64,000 nucleotides of DNA from Natrarchaeobaculum aegyptiacum (GTDB lineage: Archaea; Halobacteriota; Halobacteria; Halobacteriales; Natrialbaceae), in the NCBI RefSeq assembly GCF_002156705.1, contig NZ_CP019893.1:62001-126000 (forward strand), given 5' to 3'. Both the position numbers and the translations under genes were made by a program. Numbering within the stretch: position 1 is the stretch's first letter; each line of letters opens with the position of its first letter. The notes beneath the pieces were generated by a model. That model was not told the DNA's origin, made no database searches, and worked only from the letters and a program-made list of their open reading frames with translations. Shown here one piece after another: positions 25,707-33,954 of this stretch.

Positions 25707-26885
25707 ATGGAGGGTGCTGACGAACCGGACGTCGACGATGCTGGCTCGCGTGGTGGCGTCGATGGCGATAGCGGTGCTGGTGCCGGGACCGACAGCGATG
25801 CCGACGCCGGTGCCGGTCCCGGCGCTGCTCCCGGCCCAGATTCGGGTGACGGACCCGGCTCGGGTCCGGCGGCAACGGGCGGTGTTGATTCCGGACCTGC
25901 TGGCCCACACACGCTCTGGACGGTCCTCACCATCGCGCTCGTCTTGCTCGCCTTCGGCGCGACCGTCGCGCTCGTCGCCCCCGAGTTCCTCGCGACACAG
26001 GATACCCAGTCACAGGACACAAACGAGGCTCTCGAGGTCGACGACGACGCCCTCGAGTCGGCCGCGGATGGGGTCGCCGATGACGACGGCGACGACGTGG
26101 CAGAGAACGGTCTCGAGACGGCGACGGTCGCCGACGACGACGGCGACGATGGAACCGAGAGTGACGACGCGGAATCGGCTGCCGATAGCGACGATGCAGC
26201 CGACGCCGAGGAGGACGACGGAGACGACGTTGACGACTCCGACGGCGAAGACGACGACAGCGGGTTCTTCGACACCCTGTTCGGGGACGATTCGGACGAC
26301 GAAGCCGAGGCGGACGAAGATGATTCCGACGGGGACGAGGCCGACGACGAGGCTGATGAGCAACAGGACACCGTCGACGAAGACGGTGACGGCGGTCCGT
26401 TCGATGACATCTTCAGTGACGATTCGGGCGACGAGTCGGAGAACGAATCAGCAGACGAGGGCCCCGGTGACGGCCCGCCAGACGAGCCCGGTGACGGCCC
26501 GCCAGACGAGCCCGGTGACGGCCCGCCGGGTGACGAGCCACAGGGCGACGGCCCGCCAGACGAGCCCGGTGATGGTCCGCCAGGTGACGAGCCACAGGGC
26601 GACGGCCCCGATGGTGAGGGACCGCCCGGGCAAGACCCGGGTGACCAACCGGGTGCCGACGGTGAACCCGACGACGAAGACGGCGCTGCCGAGACGGGTC
26701 CGGTCGAGGACGACGCCGAGGAGGCTGACCCGGTCGACGACTCCGGCGGCGAGCCTGCCGGTCCCGGTGACGACTCCGACGGCGGGCTCTTCGACGATGG
26801 CCCCGACGACGACGGCGTCGCAGACGACCCTGCGGAGGACGTGATCGACGGCATCGACGAGGTCCTCGAGGACGCACTCGGCTGA
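25707..26885 (+). CDS. Very acidic, repeat-rich single-span membrane protein
   Basis: This 392-residue protein has a disordered Gly/Asp/Ala/Pro N terminus (1-67), one hydrophobic helix (about 69-91, TLWTVLTIALVLLAFGATVA) and a C-terminal region of about 300 residues that is mostly Asp, Glu, Gly and Pro. It contains recurrent FFDTLFGDDS, PFDDIFSDDS and GLFDDGPDDD patches and an exact PPDEPGDG repeat block. It ends with a short helix (DVIDGIDEVLEDALG). I do not recognise it. It may be an anchored surface or cytoplasmic low-complexity protein. The start is uncertain, with in-frame ATGs at 25635 and 25653. Confidence 0.65.
   Translation: MEGADEPDVDDAGSRGGVDGDSGAGAGTDSDADAGAGPGAAPGPDSGDGPGSGPAATGGVDSGPAGPHTLWTVLTIALVLLAFGATVALVAPEFLATQDTQSQDTNEALEVDDDALESAADGVADDDGDDVAENGLETATVADDDGDDGTESDDAESAADSDDAADAEEDDGDDVDDSDGEDDDSGFFDTLFGDDSDDEAEADEDDSDGDEADDEADEQQDTVDEDGDGGPFDDIFSDDSGDESENESADEGPGDGPPDEPGDGPPDEPGDGPPGDEPQGDGPPDEPGDGPPGDEPQGDGPDGEGPPGQDPGDQPGADGEPDDEDGAAETGPVEDDAEEADPVDDSGGEPAGPGDDSDGGLFDDGPDDDGVADDPAEDVIDGIDEVLEDALG
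26466..26625 (+). repeat. Tandem 24-bp repeats inside the acidic protein gene
   Basis: A 24-bp unit encoding GDGPPDEP-type residues is perfect at 26466-26489 and 26490-26513. It is followed by a longer alternation with a PPGDEPQGDG unit that is also near-perfectly repeated up to about 26615. Such repeats are prone to copy-number change. Confidence 0.75.
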
Positions 26886-27011
26886 GGGACGCGCCACGCG
26901 AGACGCTTCTCCGGGCGATCCCGTCTGTCCGGCTGTTGCTCGAGTGTGGTCCTGAGCCCGCTCGAGGTGCGGACGAAGGGTTCGACGGGTTCGTATCGAA
27001 GATATTTCAAT

Positions 27012-27023
27012 AGATATAAATCT
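27012..27023 (+). promoter_or_regulatory. AT-rich promoter-like box before the hairpin array
   Basis: tagatataaatc is an isolated AT-rich stretch after the acidic-protein gene. A TATA box here would start a + strand transcript near 27045, just before three tandem hairpins. Confidence 0.4.
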
Positions 27024-27040
27024 CTACTTGGTGAATAAGA

Positions 27041-27140
27041 GCCCGGAAGTCAGCTCCGAGCCGACGCGGGGACGTGCGCCGAAACGTCCCAGGTGTAAGG
27101 GCACCTGAGACTGGCTTCCATAGCGACCTATGCAAGCCAT
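27041..27140 (+). ncRNA. Candidate structured RNA: three tandem hairpins
   Basis: Three adjacent inverted repeats are visible: GGGACGT/ACGTCCC (27069-27075 with 27084-27090, 8-nt loop), CAGGTG/CACCTG (27090-27095 with 27102-27107, 6-nt loop) and GGCTT-c-CATAG/CTATG-c-AAGCC (27113-27123 with 27128-27138, CGAC loop). A weaker CGGA/TCCG pair precedes them near 27045. It could be a small RNA, a structured leader of the small gene downstream, or a mobile-element relic. No known RNA family is recognised. Confidence 0.4.
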
Positions 27141-27356
27141 GTTCCAGTTCCTGCTTCCGAAATATAAACGTCTCGCACGACGAGCGTATCGCTTCCTGAT
27201 CGACACGGTCCTCGACGTCGGCGGGCGACCAGCCCGGCCGCTGTTTCGGGGATACGCTGCCGTTCGAGAGCCACCAGCAGTCGGTGACCCCGAGCGCCTG
27301 CGACCTCGCCAGCGCGGAGATGGCCGGCGACCACACGGCCACCGGAGGCGACGACG
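27130..27356 (+). pseudogene. Coding-like sequence that changes frame (possible broken gene)
   Basis: From ATG 27130 the frame reads MQAMFQFLLPKYKRL and RFLIDTVLDVGG, then turns Arg-rich. From about 27214 a second frame (one base later) has almost all codons ending in G or C and acidic haloarchaeal composition (CFGDTLPFESHQQSV, DLASAEMAGDHTATGGDDD) but no start codon and no stop before about 27517. At 27357 a third frame takes over. Two frameshifts in one decayed gene, or sequencing errors, would explain this. An antisense ORF (27007-27342) shares the GC bias but is Trp/Ser-rich and less convincing. Confidence 0.35.
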
Positions 27357-27533
27357 ATGAGCGGTGGCTGTTTCTGGGCCGACGACCCGTTCGCGCTCCC
27401 CGAAGACGACCCGGACGCTACCCCATGTCCAACCTGTGGGACGCCGATCGAGGCTCTCGGGACCGCAGACCCGGACCAGCACGTCGCAGTCCCCTGTGGC
27501 TGTCCGGTTCCGGGTGACGTCCTCGAGGGGTAG
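27357..27533 (+). CDS. Small Cys-rich protein (58 aa), zinc-ribbon-like
   Basis: The product begins MSGGCFWADDPFALPEDDPD and contains CPTCG (about residues 25-29) and CGC (about 48-50), consistent with a zinc ribbon. Codon bias is good. It could be an independent small gene (ATG overlapping a TGA in the preceding frame) or the 3' end of the frameshifted sequence just upstream. Confidence 0.5.
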   Translation: MSGGCFWADDPFALPEDDPDATPCPTCGTPIEALGTADPDQHVAVPCGCPVPGDVLEG

Positions 27534-27715
27534 TCTCGACCCCGCTACCCAGAAACGACCGACACGGTGTCTCGTTTCGATGATGGGGTCGGGGTGACGT
27601 CTTCATTCCACCGACAGGAAAACGCTTCCGCCACTTGTTCCACGTCCGACGTCGTCAGGCCAGACCGTCACTCGAGGCCGATGTGGTTTTCACGGCAGGT
27701 CACCGAGTAACGGGT

Positions 27716-28396
27716 GTGTTTACGACCGTCGGAACCCTCCTCGCGGGGGCGGTTTTCGGACTCGCACTCGCGGCTCCACCGGGGCCGATGAACGCCATCA
27801 TCGCCGAGGAGAGCGTCCTCCGGGGGTGGCCCGCGGGCTTCAGGGCCGGCCTCGGGGCGATGGCTGCGGACGTCCTCTTCTTCGTGGGGACGCTCGCTGG
27901 CGTCGTCACCCTCGTCGATCGCTACCCGCCGGTGCGGCCGGCGCTGTACCTCGCGGGCGGCCTCCTGATGCTGTACTTCGCCGTTGGGGCGGTCCAGGAA
28001 GTACGGGCGGCCGCGTCGTTCACCGACGGCGGCACCACCACGGGGTCGGGCTTCCGGAAGACCTTCGCGCTCTCGCTGACCAATCCCTACCAGATCGGAT
28101 TCTGGGTCACTGCTGGTGTGGGCCTGCTCGAGGCCGGTCGCCTCGACGTGTTCTCGTATCTCCCGGCGGTCGGTGAGGCGCTGGCAGGGACGCTCGTCGT
28201 CCAGACCGGGTCGCCGACGCTGTTGCTCGGCTTCTTCGCCGGGATCGCGATCTGGATCGTTACCTATCCGGCCGCACTGGTCGCCGCAGGGAGGCGCGTC
28301 GACGCCATGGCACCCGTCGTCGCCGCCCTGAGCGCGCTCGTGCTGGTCGGCTTCGGCCTGCTCTTCCTCGGGATGGGACTCGTCGCGGTGGCGTGA
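27716..28396 (+). CDS. LysE/RhtB-family exporter
   Basis: This membrane protein of 226 residues has six hydrophobic segments and the family N-terminal pattern GLALAAPPGPMNAII, followed by GFRAGLGAMAADVLFF and the mid-protein SLTNPYQIGFW motif. LysE-type proteins export amino acids or other small solutes. GTG 27716 (VFTTVGTLL) was chosen to begin at the first helix; the frame is open to 27635 with non-conserved residues. Confidence 0.85.
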   Translation: MFTTVGTLLAGAVFGLALAAPPGPMNAIIAEESVLRGWPAGFRAGLGAMAADVLFFVGTLAGVVTLVDRYPPVRPALYLAGGLLMLYFAVGAVQEVRAAASFTDGGTTTGSGFRKTFALSLTNPYQIGFWVTAGVGLLEAGRLDVFSYLPAVGEALAGTLVVQTGSPTLLLGFFAGIAIWIVTYPAALVAAGRRVDAMAPVVAALSALVLVGFGLLFLGMGLVAVA

Positions 28397-28463
28397 GTCG
28401 CCGTCGGAGTTCCCCCCTCGAGTCAGGATTCTCGACGCCCGAGCCCCCGCTCTCGGCCACACC

Positions 28464-29420
28464 TCACCGGAACTGTGGGATGATCTCCTCCTCGTAGAGT
28501 TCGATCGCGCGGTCTTCCTCGGGTCCGATCTGGTGGAAGTAGACGTGGTCGTAGCCGGCGTCGATCGCAGTCTCGATGCTGTCGACGTGGACCTGTGGAT
28601 CGGGCTCGGTGATCGTCGCGGCGTCGGCGACGTCTTCGCGTTCGACCATCGACGCGGCCTGTGCGAAGTGGGCAGGCGTCGGGAGTTCCTGGGCGAGTTC
28701 GCCCGGCAACGAGCCGTTCGGCCAGACTTCGAGAACGGTGTCGATGGCCTCGTCCTCGCTGTCGGCGTGACAGCCGTGCAGTTGCGTGTATCGCGGCCCC
28801 TCGCCACCGGCGTCCTCGAAGGCGTCGACCACCTCATCTTTCGGCCCGGACGACCAGAGCCCGTCTGCGTTCTCGGCGACCCAGTCGGCGGTCTGGGGAC
28901 CGAACGCGCTCGCGATGGTCGTCGGCTGCTCTTCGGGAACCGTGTACAGCCGGGCGTTCTCGACCGTGTAGTGTTCGCCGCGGTGACTCGTCGTCTCGCC
29001 GGTCCAGAGGTCGCGCATGACTCCCATCGCCTCGTCCAGCATCTCGAGGCGGACGTCGTGTTCCGGCCAGCGCTCGCCCGTGACGTGTTCGTTCAGGTTC
29101 TCGCCGGTGCCGACGCCGAAGGTGAAGCGGTCGCCGAACAGTTCGTCGACGGTCGCGACCGCGTGGGCGACGTTCACCGGGTGAATGCGGATCGTCGGAC
29201 ACGTCACTCCGACGCCGACGTCGATCTCGTCGGTCGCCTCGGCGATCGCCCCGAGGGTCGACCAGACGAACGGCGACTCGCCCTGTGCGGAGATCCACGG
29301 GTGAAAGTGATCGGAGATCGAGAGGAAGTCGAAGCCCGCCGCCTCCGCCCGGCTGGCGATGTTGACGAGGTCGCCTGGTGGATGCTCTTCGCTCGAGAGG
29401 GTATAGCCGAGTTCGACCAT
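28464..29420 (-). CDS. F420-dependent LLM-class oxidoreductase
   Basis: This 318-residue TIM-barrel protein is of the luciferase-like monooxygenase class, with MVELGYTLSSEEH, FLSISDHFHPWISAQGESPFVW, GVGVTCPTIRIHP, FTFGVGTGENLNEH and the C-terminal AGYDHVYFHQIGPE. This subfamily (F420-dependent glucose-6-phosphate dehydrogenase-like) uses coenzyme F420, which haloarchaea make. The natural substrate is not assignable. ATG 29420 is preferred over 29435. Confidence 0.9.
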   Translation of the reverse strand: MVELGYTLSSEEHPPGDLVNIASRAEAAGFDFLSISDHFHPWISAQGESPFVWSTLGAIAEATDEIDVGVGVTCPTIRIHPVNVAHAVATVDELFGDRFTFGVGTGENLNEHVTGERWPEHDVRLEMLDEAMGVMRDLWTGETTSHRGEHYTVENARLYTVPEEQPTTIASAFGPQTADWVAENADGLWSSGPKDEVVDAFEDAGGEGPRYTQLHGCHADSEDEAIDTVLEVWPNGSLPGELAQELPTPAHFAQAASMVEREDVADAATITEPDPQVHVDSIETAIDAGYDHVYFHQIGPEEDRAIELYEEEIIPQFR

Positions 29421-29516
29421 GCAGGAATCCTCCACGGTCCGTGGGGAACCGGTTTGGCCTGCACCGGCAACACGGCCGCCGCGGGGCGGTGCGATCGTTC
29501 CGACCCGGAATCGCCG

Positions 29517-30593
29517 TCAGTCGGTCACCTCGAGCATCGAGACGCGCCAGCGATCGGCCTCGGTCAGGTCCGGGAACGGGGGCTCCGGCTCGAGCGGGCG
29601 GACGGCCATGAACGTTGGCGTCGTGAACCGTGAGAGCAGGGTGAGTCGCGAGCTGACGAAGCCGAAGCGCCGACGCACGCGTGCCGGGAGCGTTCCGTCG
29701 GTGACGGTGAGGACGCTCTCGTCGGCGGCGTCTGCGACGACCGCGGCGAGCAGGTCGTCGAACGCGTCGTGGTCGACGCCTATCGGGAGCGCATCGAAGA
29801 GGTGGACCGTTCCGTCGCCGTGGTCGCGGGTGACGACGGCCGCGACGGGGTCGTCGTCCTCGCGAGCGAGATAGACGGTGTGCTCGCAGTCGGGTGCGTC
29901 ACAGAGCCAGCGGTAGTACGCAGCCTCGCGACGGGCGTGCAACCGGTCGGGGACGTGCGATTCGTACAGCGACTCGAGGACGTCGACGGGCGCTGTGGGA
30001 TAGCGCTCGATCGGGTGCGATCCGCTCCCACCGACGACCCGGTCGGCCGCCTTGCGAGCAACCTCGAGTCCGACGGAGAGAAGCCGGTCGAACCCTCCCG
30101 ATTTCGGACTCGAGCCGAGGGCGTCTGGACGGTGGATCCGGTAGGACGTCGAGACGATGCCGACGGCCGACCAGCCGAGCTTTTGCTGGGCGCCGAGGGA
30201 GGCCTCGTTCGGGAAGTTCAGGAAGAAGGCGGGATCGCCGTCGCTGTAGCGGTCGATTGCGTGTTCGGTAATCCGTGTGTACAGCCCCTGCCGGCGGTGG
30301 TCGGAGTGGACGACGGCGTCGACCGGCTTGCGCGCGAGGACGGTCCGCTCCCCGCGGCGAATCCGACAGGGAACGTACCCCTGCACGGCGACGATCTCGC
30401 CGTCGCGTTCGGCGAGCGTGATCGGGACCGGTGAGTCGACGGGATCCTCGCGGTACTTCCAGTCGAACCACGCCGCACGCGGCCGGTCGCCCCACTGGGT
30501 CGCGAGCAGGTCGAGGATGCCCTCGCGGTCACCGGGCTCGAACGATCTGACGACGTACGGCTCCGCCGACTCGGAGCGAGACTCGAGTGCCAT
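29517..30593 (-). CDS. GNAT-family N-acetyltransferase (two-domain)
   Basis: This 358-residue protein has an N-terminal GNAT fold with VRSFEPGDREGILDLL, VQGYVPCRIR and the acetyl-CoA-binding stretch VVHSDHRRQGLYTRI (Q/RxxGxG/A-type motif), then FLNFPNEASLGAQQKLGW. The second half, with HLFDALPIGVDHDAFDDLL, resembles the degenerate GNAT-like domain of polysaccharide-associated acyltransferases. Acceptor unknown. It is in the same orientation as the upstream amidase gene but about 100 bp away. Confidence 0.82.
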   Translation of the reverse strand: MALESRSESAEPYVVRSFEPGDREGILDLLATQWGDRPRAAWFDWKYREDPVDSPVPITLAERDGEIVAVQGYVPCRIRRGERTVLARKPVDAVVHSDHRRQGLYTRITEHAIDRYSDGDPAFFLNFPNEASLGAQQKLGWSAVGIVSTSYRIHRPDALGSSPKSGGFDRLLSVGLEVARKAADRVVGGSGSHPIERYPTAPVDVLESLYESHVPDRLHARREAAYYRWLCDAPDCEHTVYLAREDDDPVAAVVTRDHGDGTVHLFDALPIGVDHDAFDDLLAAVVADAADESVLTVTDGTLPARVRRRFGFVSSRLTLLSRFTTPTFMAVRPLEPEPPFPDLTEADRWRVSMLEVTD

Positions 30594-30689
30594 TTTTCGG
30601 TGACGCGACGACGACGGTCTTCGTTATGGGGCCGGCGGCCGGTCCTAGGCCGAGGTTTCGACGAGAAACGGTCGACCGCAGGTCGACGA

Positions 30690-31736
30690 TCAGTCGTCCG
30701 CCGCGTCCGGCACCTCCGCTGGCGTCGTCAGCCCCTCGAGCGGCACCGACTCCGTACCGGTGGTTTCGCGAGTGATGGACTCCATCTGGGCTTTCGCCGC
30801 TTCAGGGTCGGTCACCCAGTCCTCGTAGAAGTCGAACGGACAGGCGGCCTCGCCGTCGCCCAGTCCGGCGTCTTCGGTCGAGGTGTATCCCCGGTGGAGG
30901 AGTTTGTAGAGGTGATTCTGGCTCTGCCAGTTTTCCCGTGCGTCCCTGATTGCGGAGACGGAGAGTTCGGCGTACTGCCAGACGTCAGGTTCGGCTCCAC
31001 AGGACCCGAGGACGCGCCCGTCGAAGCCGACGAGGTTCGAGTTGCCGAAAAAGGAGTAGACCTCGTCCTGACCGGCCATGTTTGCGACGGCGACGTAGGA
31101 GGTGTTCGCCCACGCGGCGTGGCGAGCGACGAGTTCCTGTTGCTCGGCGGCGGGGTACATGTAGCCCTGACAGCGGACGATCAACTCTGCACCCTTGTAG
31201 GCGCAGTCACGCCAGATCTCCGGGTAGTTGCCGTCGTCGCAGATTATCAGGCTGATCTTCAGGCCCTTCGGTCCCTCGGTGACGTACGTCTGGTCGCCGG
31301 CGGTCCAGCCCTCGACCGGGCACCACGGGATAATCTTGCGATAGACCTGCCGGATCTCGCCGTCGTCGTCGATGAGGATGAGGGTGTTGTACGGGTTCCG
31401 GTCCGGGTGCTCAACGTGTTTCTCACCGGTCAGCGAGAAGACGCCCCAGACGCCGTGTTCGCGACAGGCCTCCGAGAAAATCTCGGTCTCCGGACCCGGA
31501 ATCTCCGTCGCGAGGTCCATCATCTGGTCTTCGTCGTAGTTGATCCCCTGCGTGCTGTACTCCGGGAAGATCACCAAGTCGACCCCCGGTGCCCCCGCTT
31601 TGATCCCCGCAATCTTATCTGCCAGATTGTGACACTGCTCGAGTACCTCGGCTTTAGTCTCCGGGCTCGGCGCATCGGTCTGGTGAACGGCCACGCCGAC
31701 GGTGTCAGCCGACGACGAGATGTCTCCGTGTCTCAT
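30690..31736 (-). CDS. amiE: Aliphatic amidase (nitrilase superfamily)
   Basis: This 348-residue enzyme matches Pseudomonas AmiE in length and residue numbering: start MRHGDISSS, catalytic triad E59 (FPEYSTQG), K134 (YRKIIPW) and C166 ([12 protein letters not shown]), plus E142 (PVEGW). AmiE hydrolyses short-chain amides such as acetamide and propionamide to acid and ammonia. The [12 protein letters not shown] segment favours AmiE over formamidase AmiF. ATG 31736 coincides with the family start; the 58 upstream in-frame residues are not conserved. Confidence 0.92.
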   Translation of the reverse strand: MRHGDISSSADTVGVAVHQTDAPSPETKAEVLEQCHNLADKIAGIKAGAPGVDLVIFPEYSTQGINYDEDQMMDLATEIPGPETEIFSEACREHGVWGVFSLTGEKHVEHPDRNPYNTLILIDDDGEIRQVYRKIIPWCPVEGWTAGDQTYVTEGPKGLKISLIICDDGNYPEIWRDCAYKGAELIVRCQGYMYPAAEQQELVARHAAWANTSYVAVANMAGQDEVYSFFGNSNLVGFDGRVLGSCGAEPDVWQYAELSVSAIRDARENWQSQNHLYKLLHRGYTSTEDAGLGDGEAACPFDFYEDWVTDPEAAKAQMESITRETTGTESVPLEGLTTPAEVPDAADD

Positions 31737-32070
31737 TGTGCGATCGTGACGTGGCGAATACGACTCAAAAGTGTTCTTCTTATACAATAGTCGTCCATCT
31801 AGGAAACATCTACGGCCCAATGGTGCTAGATCATTACTCGATTGTTTTCTCATTCGTAGATATCTATGACGTGGTCGTCGCAACATTCGGACACGGTTGT
31901 AGATCACCACTGTTCGAGTGAGACGTTGCTACGTGCAGGCCGAACGACGATTGCCGCCCGACCGCTACCTGGCTCGTCGTTCTGTCCGACCGTCCACTCG
32001 AGTCCCGTCCACCGGGCCATCGAGCGCGGGAATCGAACCGCTTACCCGCGCCCGGTCGATACCGGGTCGT
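31737..32070. other. Divergent intergenic region, amiE / ABC exporter
   Basis: This 334-bp region is unusually AT-rich between 31780 and 31880, including the box TTGTATAAG on the minus strand near 31780, which may serve amiE. I see no gene with proper codon bias; the + frame upstream of 32071 is Arg/Pro/Ser-rich. Confidence 0.45.
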
Positions 32071-33150
32071 ATGGAAGCCGAAGCCGTAGTCGAGGCCCGG
32101 GGACTCGAGAAAGCGTACGGCGAGACGGTGGCGCTGTCGGGGGCGTCGCTATCGGTCGAGCGCGGGGAGGTCTTCGGCCTGATCGGTCCGAACGGGGCCG
32201 GGAAGACGACGCTGGTCCGCGCACTGACGGGAACGACAGATCCCGACGCGGGCACGGCGTCGATCCTCGGCGAGTCGCCGACCGCGGTCGAACGGGACCG
32301 ACTCGGCGTACTCCCACAGGACTTCTCGCCGCCGGATCGACTCACCGCACGCGAACTGCTCGAGTACTACGCCGGACTGTACGACGACCCGCGTGACCCG
32401 GCCGACGTGCTCGCCGACGTCGGCGTCGTCGATTCGGCCGATACGTGGTACGAGAACCTCTCGGGCGGCCAGCAGCGCCGGGTCTGTGTCGGCTCGACGC
32501 TGGTCAACGACCCCGACGTGCTCTTTCTCGACGAGCCGACGACCGGCATCGACCCGGCGGGCCGACGAACCGTCTGGCGACTGATCGAGGACCTCGCCGC
32601 CGCCGGAACGACCGTCCTCCTGACCACCCACGACATGGCCGAGGCCGAACGACTGGCCGATCGCGTCGGCCTGCTCGCAGACGGCGCGCTCGTCGCCAGC
32701 GGTACCCCCGGCGCGCTCGTCGCCGAGTACGGCGGCGCGAGCCGGCTGACGATCGAGACCGACGCTCCCCTCGAGGCGCTCGCCGATCTCGAGTTCCCGG
32801 TCGAGGCCGTCGAACTCGGTCGTCGACAGCGGTCGGTGGCAGACGCGTCCGACACCCAGGACTCCGAAGGCGGCGCGAGCGATGGATCGACCGATCGCGG
32901 TGCCACCGGGAAGTCGACGGCATCGCCGGAGGCCTCCGGGACGGGTGCGATCGTGGTCCGTGGCGTTACGCCCGGCGAGATCGCCACCGTCGTCGACTTC
33001 CTCGAGGCAGAGGGAATCGAGTATACGGGGCTGTCCTGGAGTGAGCCGGACCTCGAGGACGTCTATCTGTCGCTTGCCGACGAGACCGAGCGTGATCGCA
33101 CGCGACAGGTCGGCGAACCCGATACCGCGCAGGCAGGTGAGACGGCGTGA
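32071..33150 (+). CDS. ABC-2 type exporter ATP-binding protein
   Basis: This 359-residue ABC ATPase has Walker A GPNGAGKTTLVRALTG, Q-loop LGVLPQDFSPP, signature LSGGQQRRVCVGSTL, Walker B VLFLDEPTTGIDPAGRR and H-loop LLTTHDMAEAERLADR. After the core there is a Ser/Thr/Asp-rich linker (about 255-285) and the C-terminal accessory domain typical of drug/daunorubicin-type exporters, ending in DLEDVYLSLAD. ATG 32071 (MEAEAVVEARG) is the natural family start. It is coupled to the permease by a GTGA overlap. Confidence 0.93.
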   Translation: MEAEAVVEARGLEKAYGETVALSGASLSVERGEVFGLIGPNGAGKTTLVRALTGTTDPDAGTASILGESPTAVERDRLGVLPQDFSPPDRLTARELLEYYAGLYDDPRDPADVLADVGVVDSADTWYENLSGGQQRRVCVGSTLVNDPDVLFLDEPTTGIDPAGRRTVWRLIEDLAAAGTTVLLTTHDMAEAERLADRVGLLADGALVASGTPGALVAEYGGASRLTIETDAPLEALADLEFPVEAVELGRRQRSVADASDTQDSEGGASDGSTDRGATGKSTASPEASGTGAIVVRGVTPGEIATVVDFLEAEGIEYTGLSWSEPDLEDVYLSLADETERDRTRQVGEPDTAQAGETA

Positions 33151-33920
33151 GCCGCGTCGGACGCGTGCAGGCGGAGGTCGGCGCTGGCTGGCGATCGTTC
33201 GTCCGGCGCCGGACGGCCGTCTTCTTCACGTTCTTCTTCCCGGCGATCCTGATCGTGATCTTCGGCGCGCTCGTGCGGACCGATCCGGGAGAAGGCGGCC
33301 TGTTCGCCGAATCGGCGGCCTGGTACGTCCCGGGCTATCTCGCGACCGTCGTGCTCTTTACGCCGTTTTCGCGGATGGGCAGCGAGGTGGCCCGCCACCG
33401 CGAAGGCAACCGATTCGAGAAACTCGCGACGACGCCGGTCTCGCGCGGGGAGTGGCTGGCCGCCCAGACGATCGTCAACGCCGCCATCATCGGGCTGGCC
33501 TGCGTGTTGATCCTCGCGCTCGTCGTCGCGCTCACAGGTGCCGAGATCATCTACTCGCCGTGGCTCGTTCCCTACGTGCTGATCGGCGTCATCTGTTTCT
33601 GCGGCATCGGCTCCCTGCTCGGCAGTTACACCGACTCACGGGACGGCGCCGTCGCCGCCAGCAACGCCATCGCCTTGCCGCTTCTGTTCCTCTCGGAGAC
33701 GTTCATCGCCCTCGACCAGCTGCCCGACTGGTTCGATCCGCTGGTGAACCTCTCGCCGCTGACGTACTTCTCTCGAGGGGTTCGGGCAGCGACCTATCCA
33801 GAGGCGAGCGTGCCCGCCGTCGCTGGCGTCGATCCGATCGTCGCCAATCTGGCGATCCTGTCGGTGCTCGCGGTCGCCACGTTCGCCTTCGGCGCGTGGT
33901 CGATTCCCCAGACCGACTGA
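33147..33920 (+). CDS. ABC-2 type exporter permease
   Basis: This 257-residue ABC-2 permease has six hydrophobic helices. FFTFFFPAILIVIFGALV is the first helix, and the sequence LSPLTYFSRGVRAATYP near the end is the family motif. It starts with GTG 33147 overlapping the TGA of the ATPase gene. Together they form a homodimeric-type exporter of unknown substrate. Confidence 0.9.
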   Translation: MSRVGRVQAEVGAGWRSFVRRRTAVFFTFFFPAILIVIFGALVRTDPGEGGLFAESAAWYVPGYLATVVLFTPFSRMGSEVARHREGNRFEKLATTPVSRGEWLAAQTIVNAAIIGLACVLILALVVALTGAEIIYSPWLVPYVLIGVICFCGIGSLLGSYTDSRDGAVAASNAIALPLLFLSETFIALDQLPDWFDPLVNLSPLTYFSRGVRAATYPEASVPAVAGVDPIVANLAILSVLAVATFAFGAWSIPQTD

Positions 33921-33954
33921 TCGACCGACTCGAGCCCCTTTCTGTCACTCTCAG

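Noticed and set aside
25517-27010. 497-codon Ser/Pro-rich minus-strand ORF antisense to the acidic repeat protein
   Set aside because: Its Ser/Pro repeats are only the reverse complement of the Asp/Glu/Gly codons; the + strand has the haloarchaeal composition and a membrane helix.
27041-27140. SRP RNA or RNase P RNA fragment
   Set aside because: CCCGGAAG near 27044 is faintly like SRP helix 8, but the conserved loop and full fold are absent and the array is too short.
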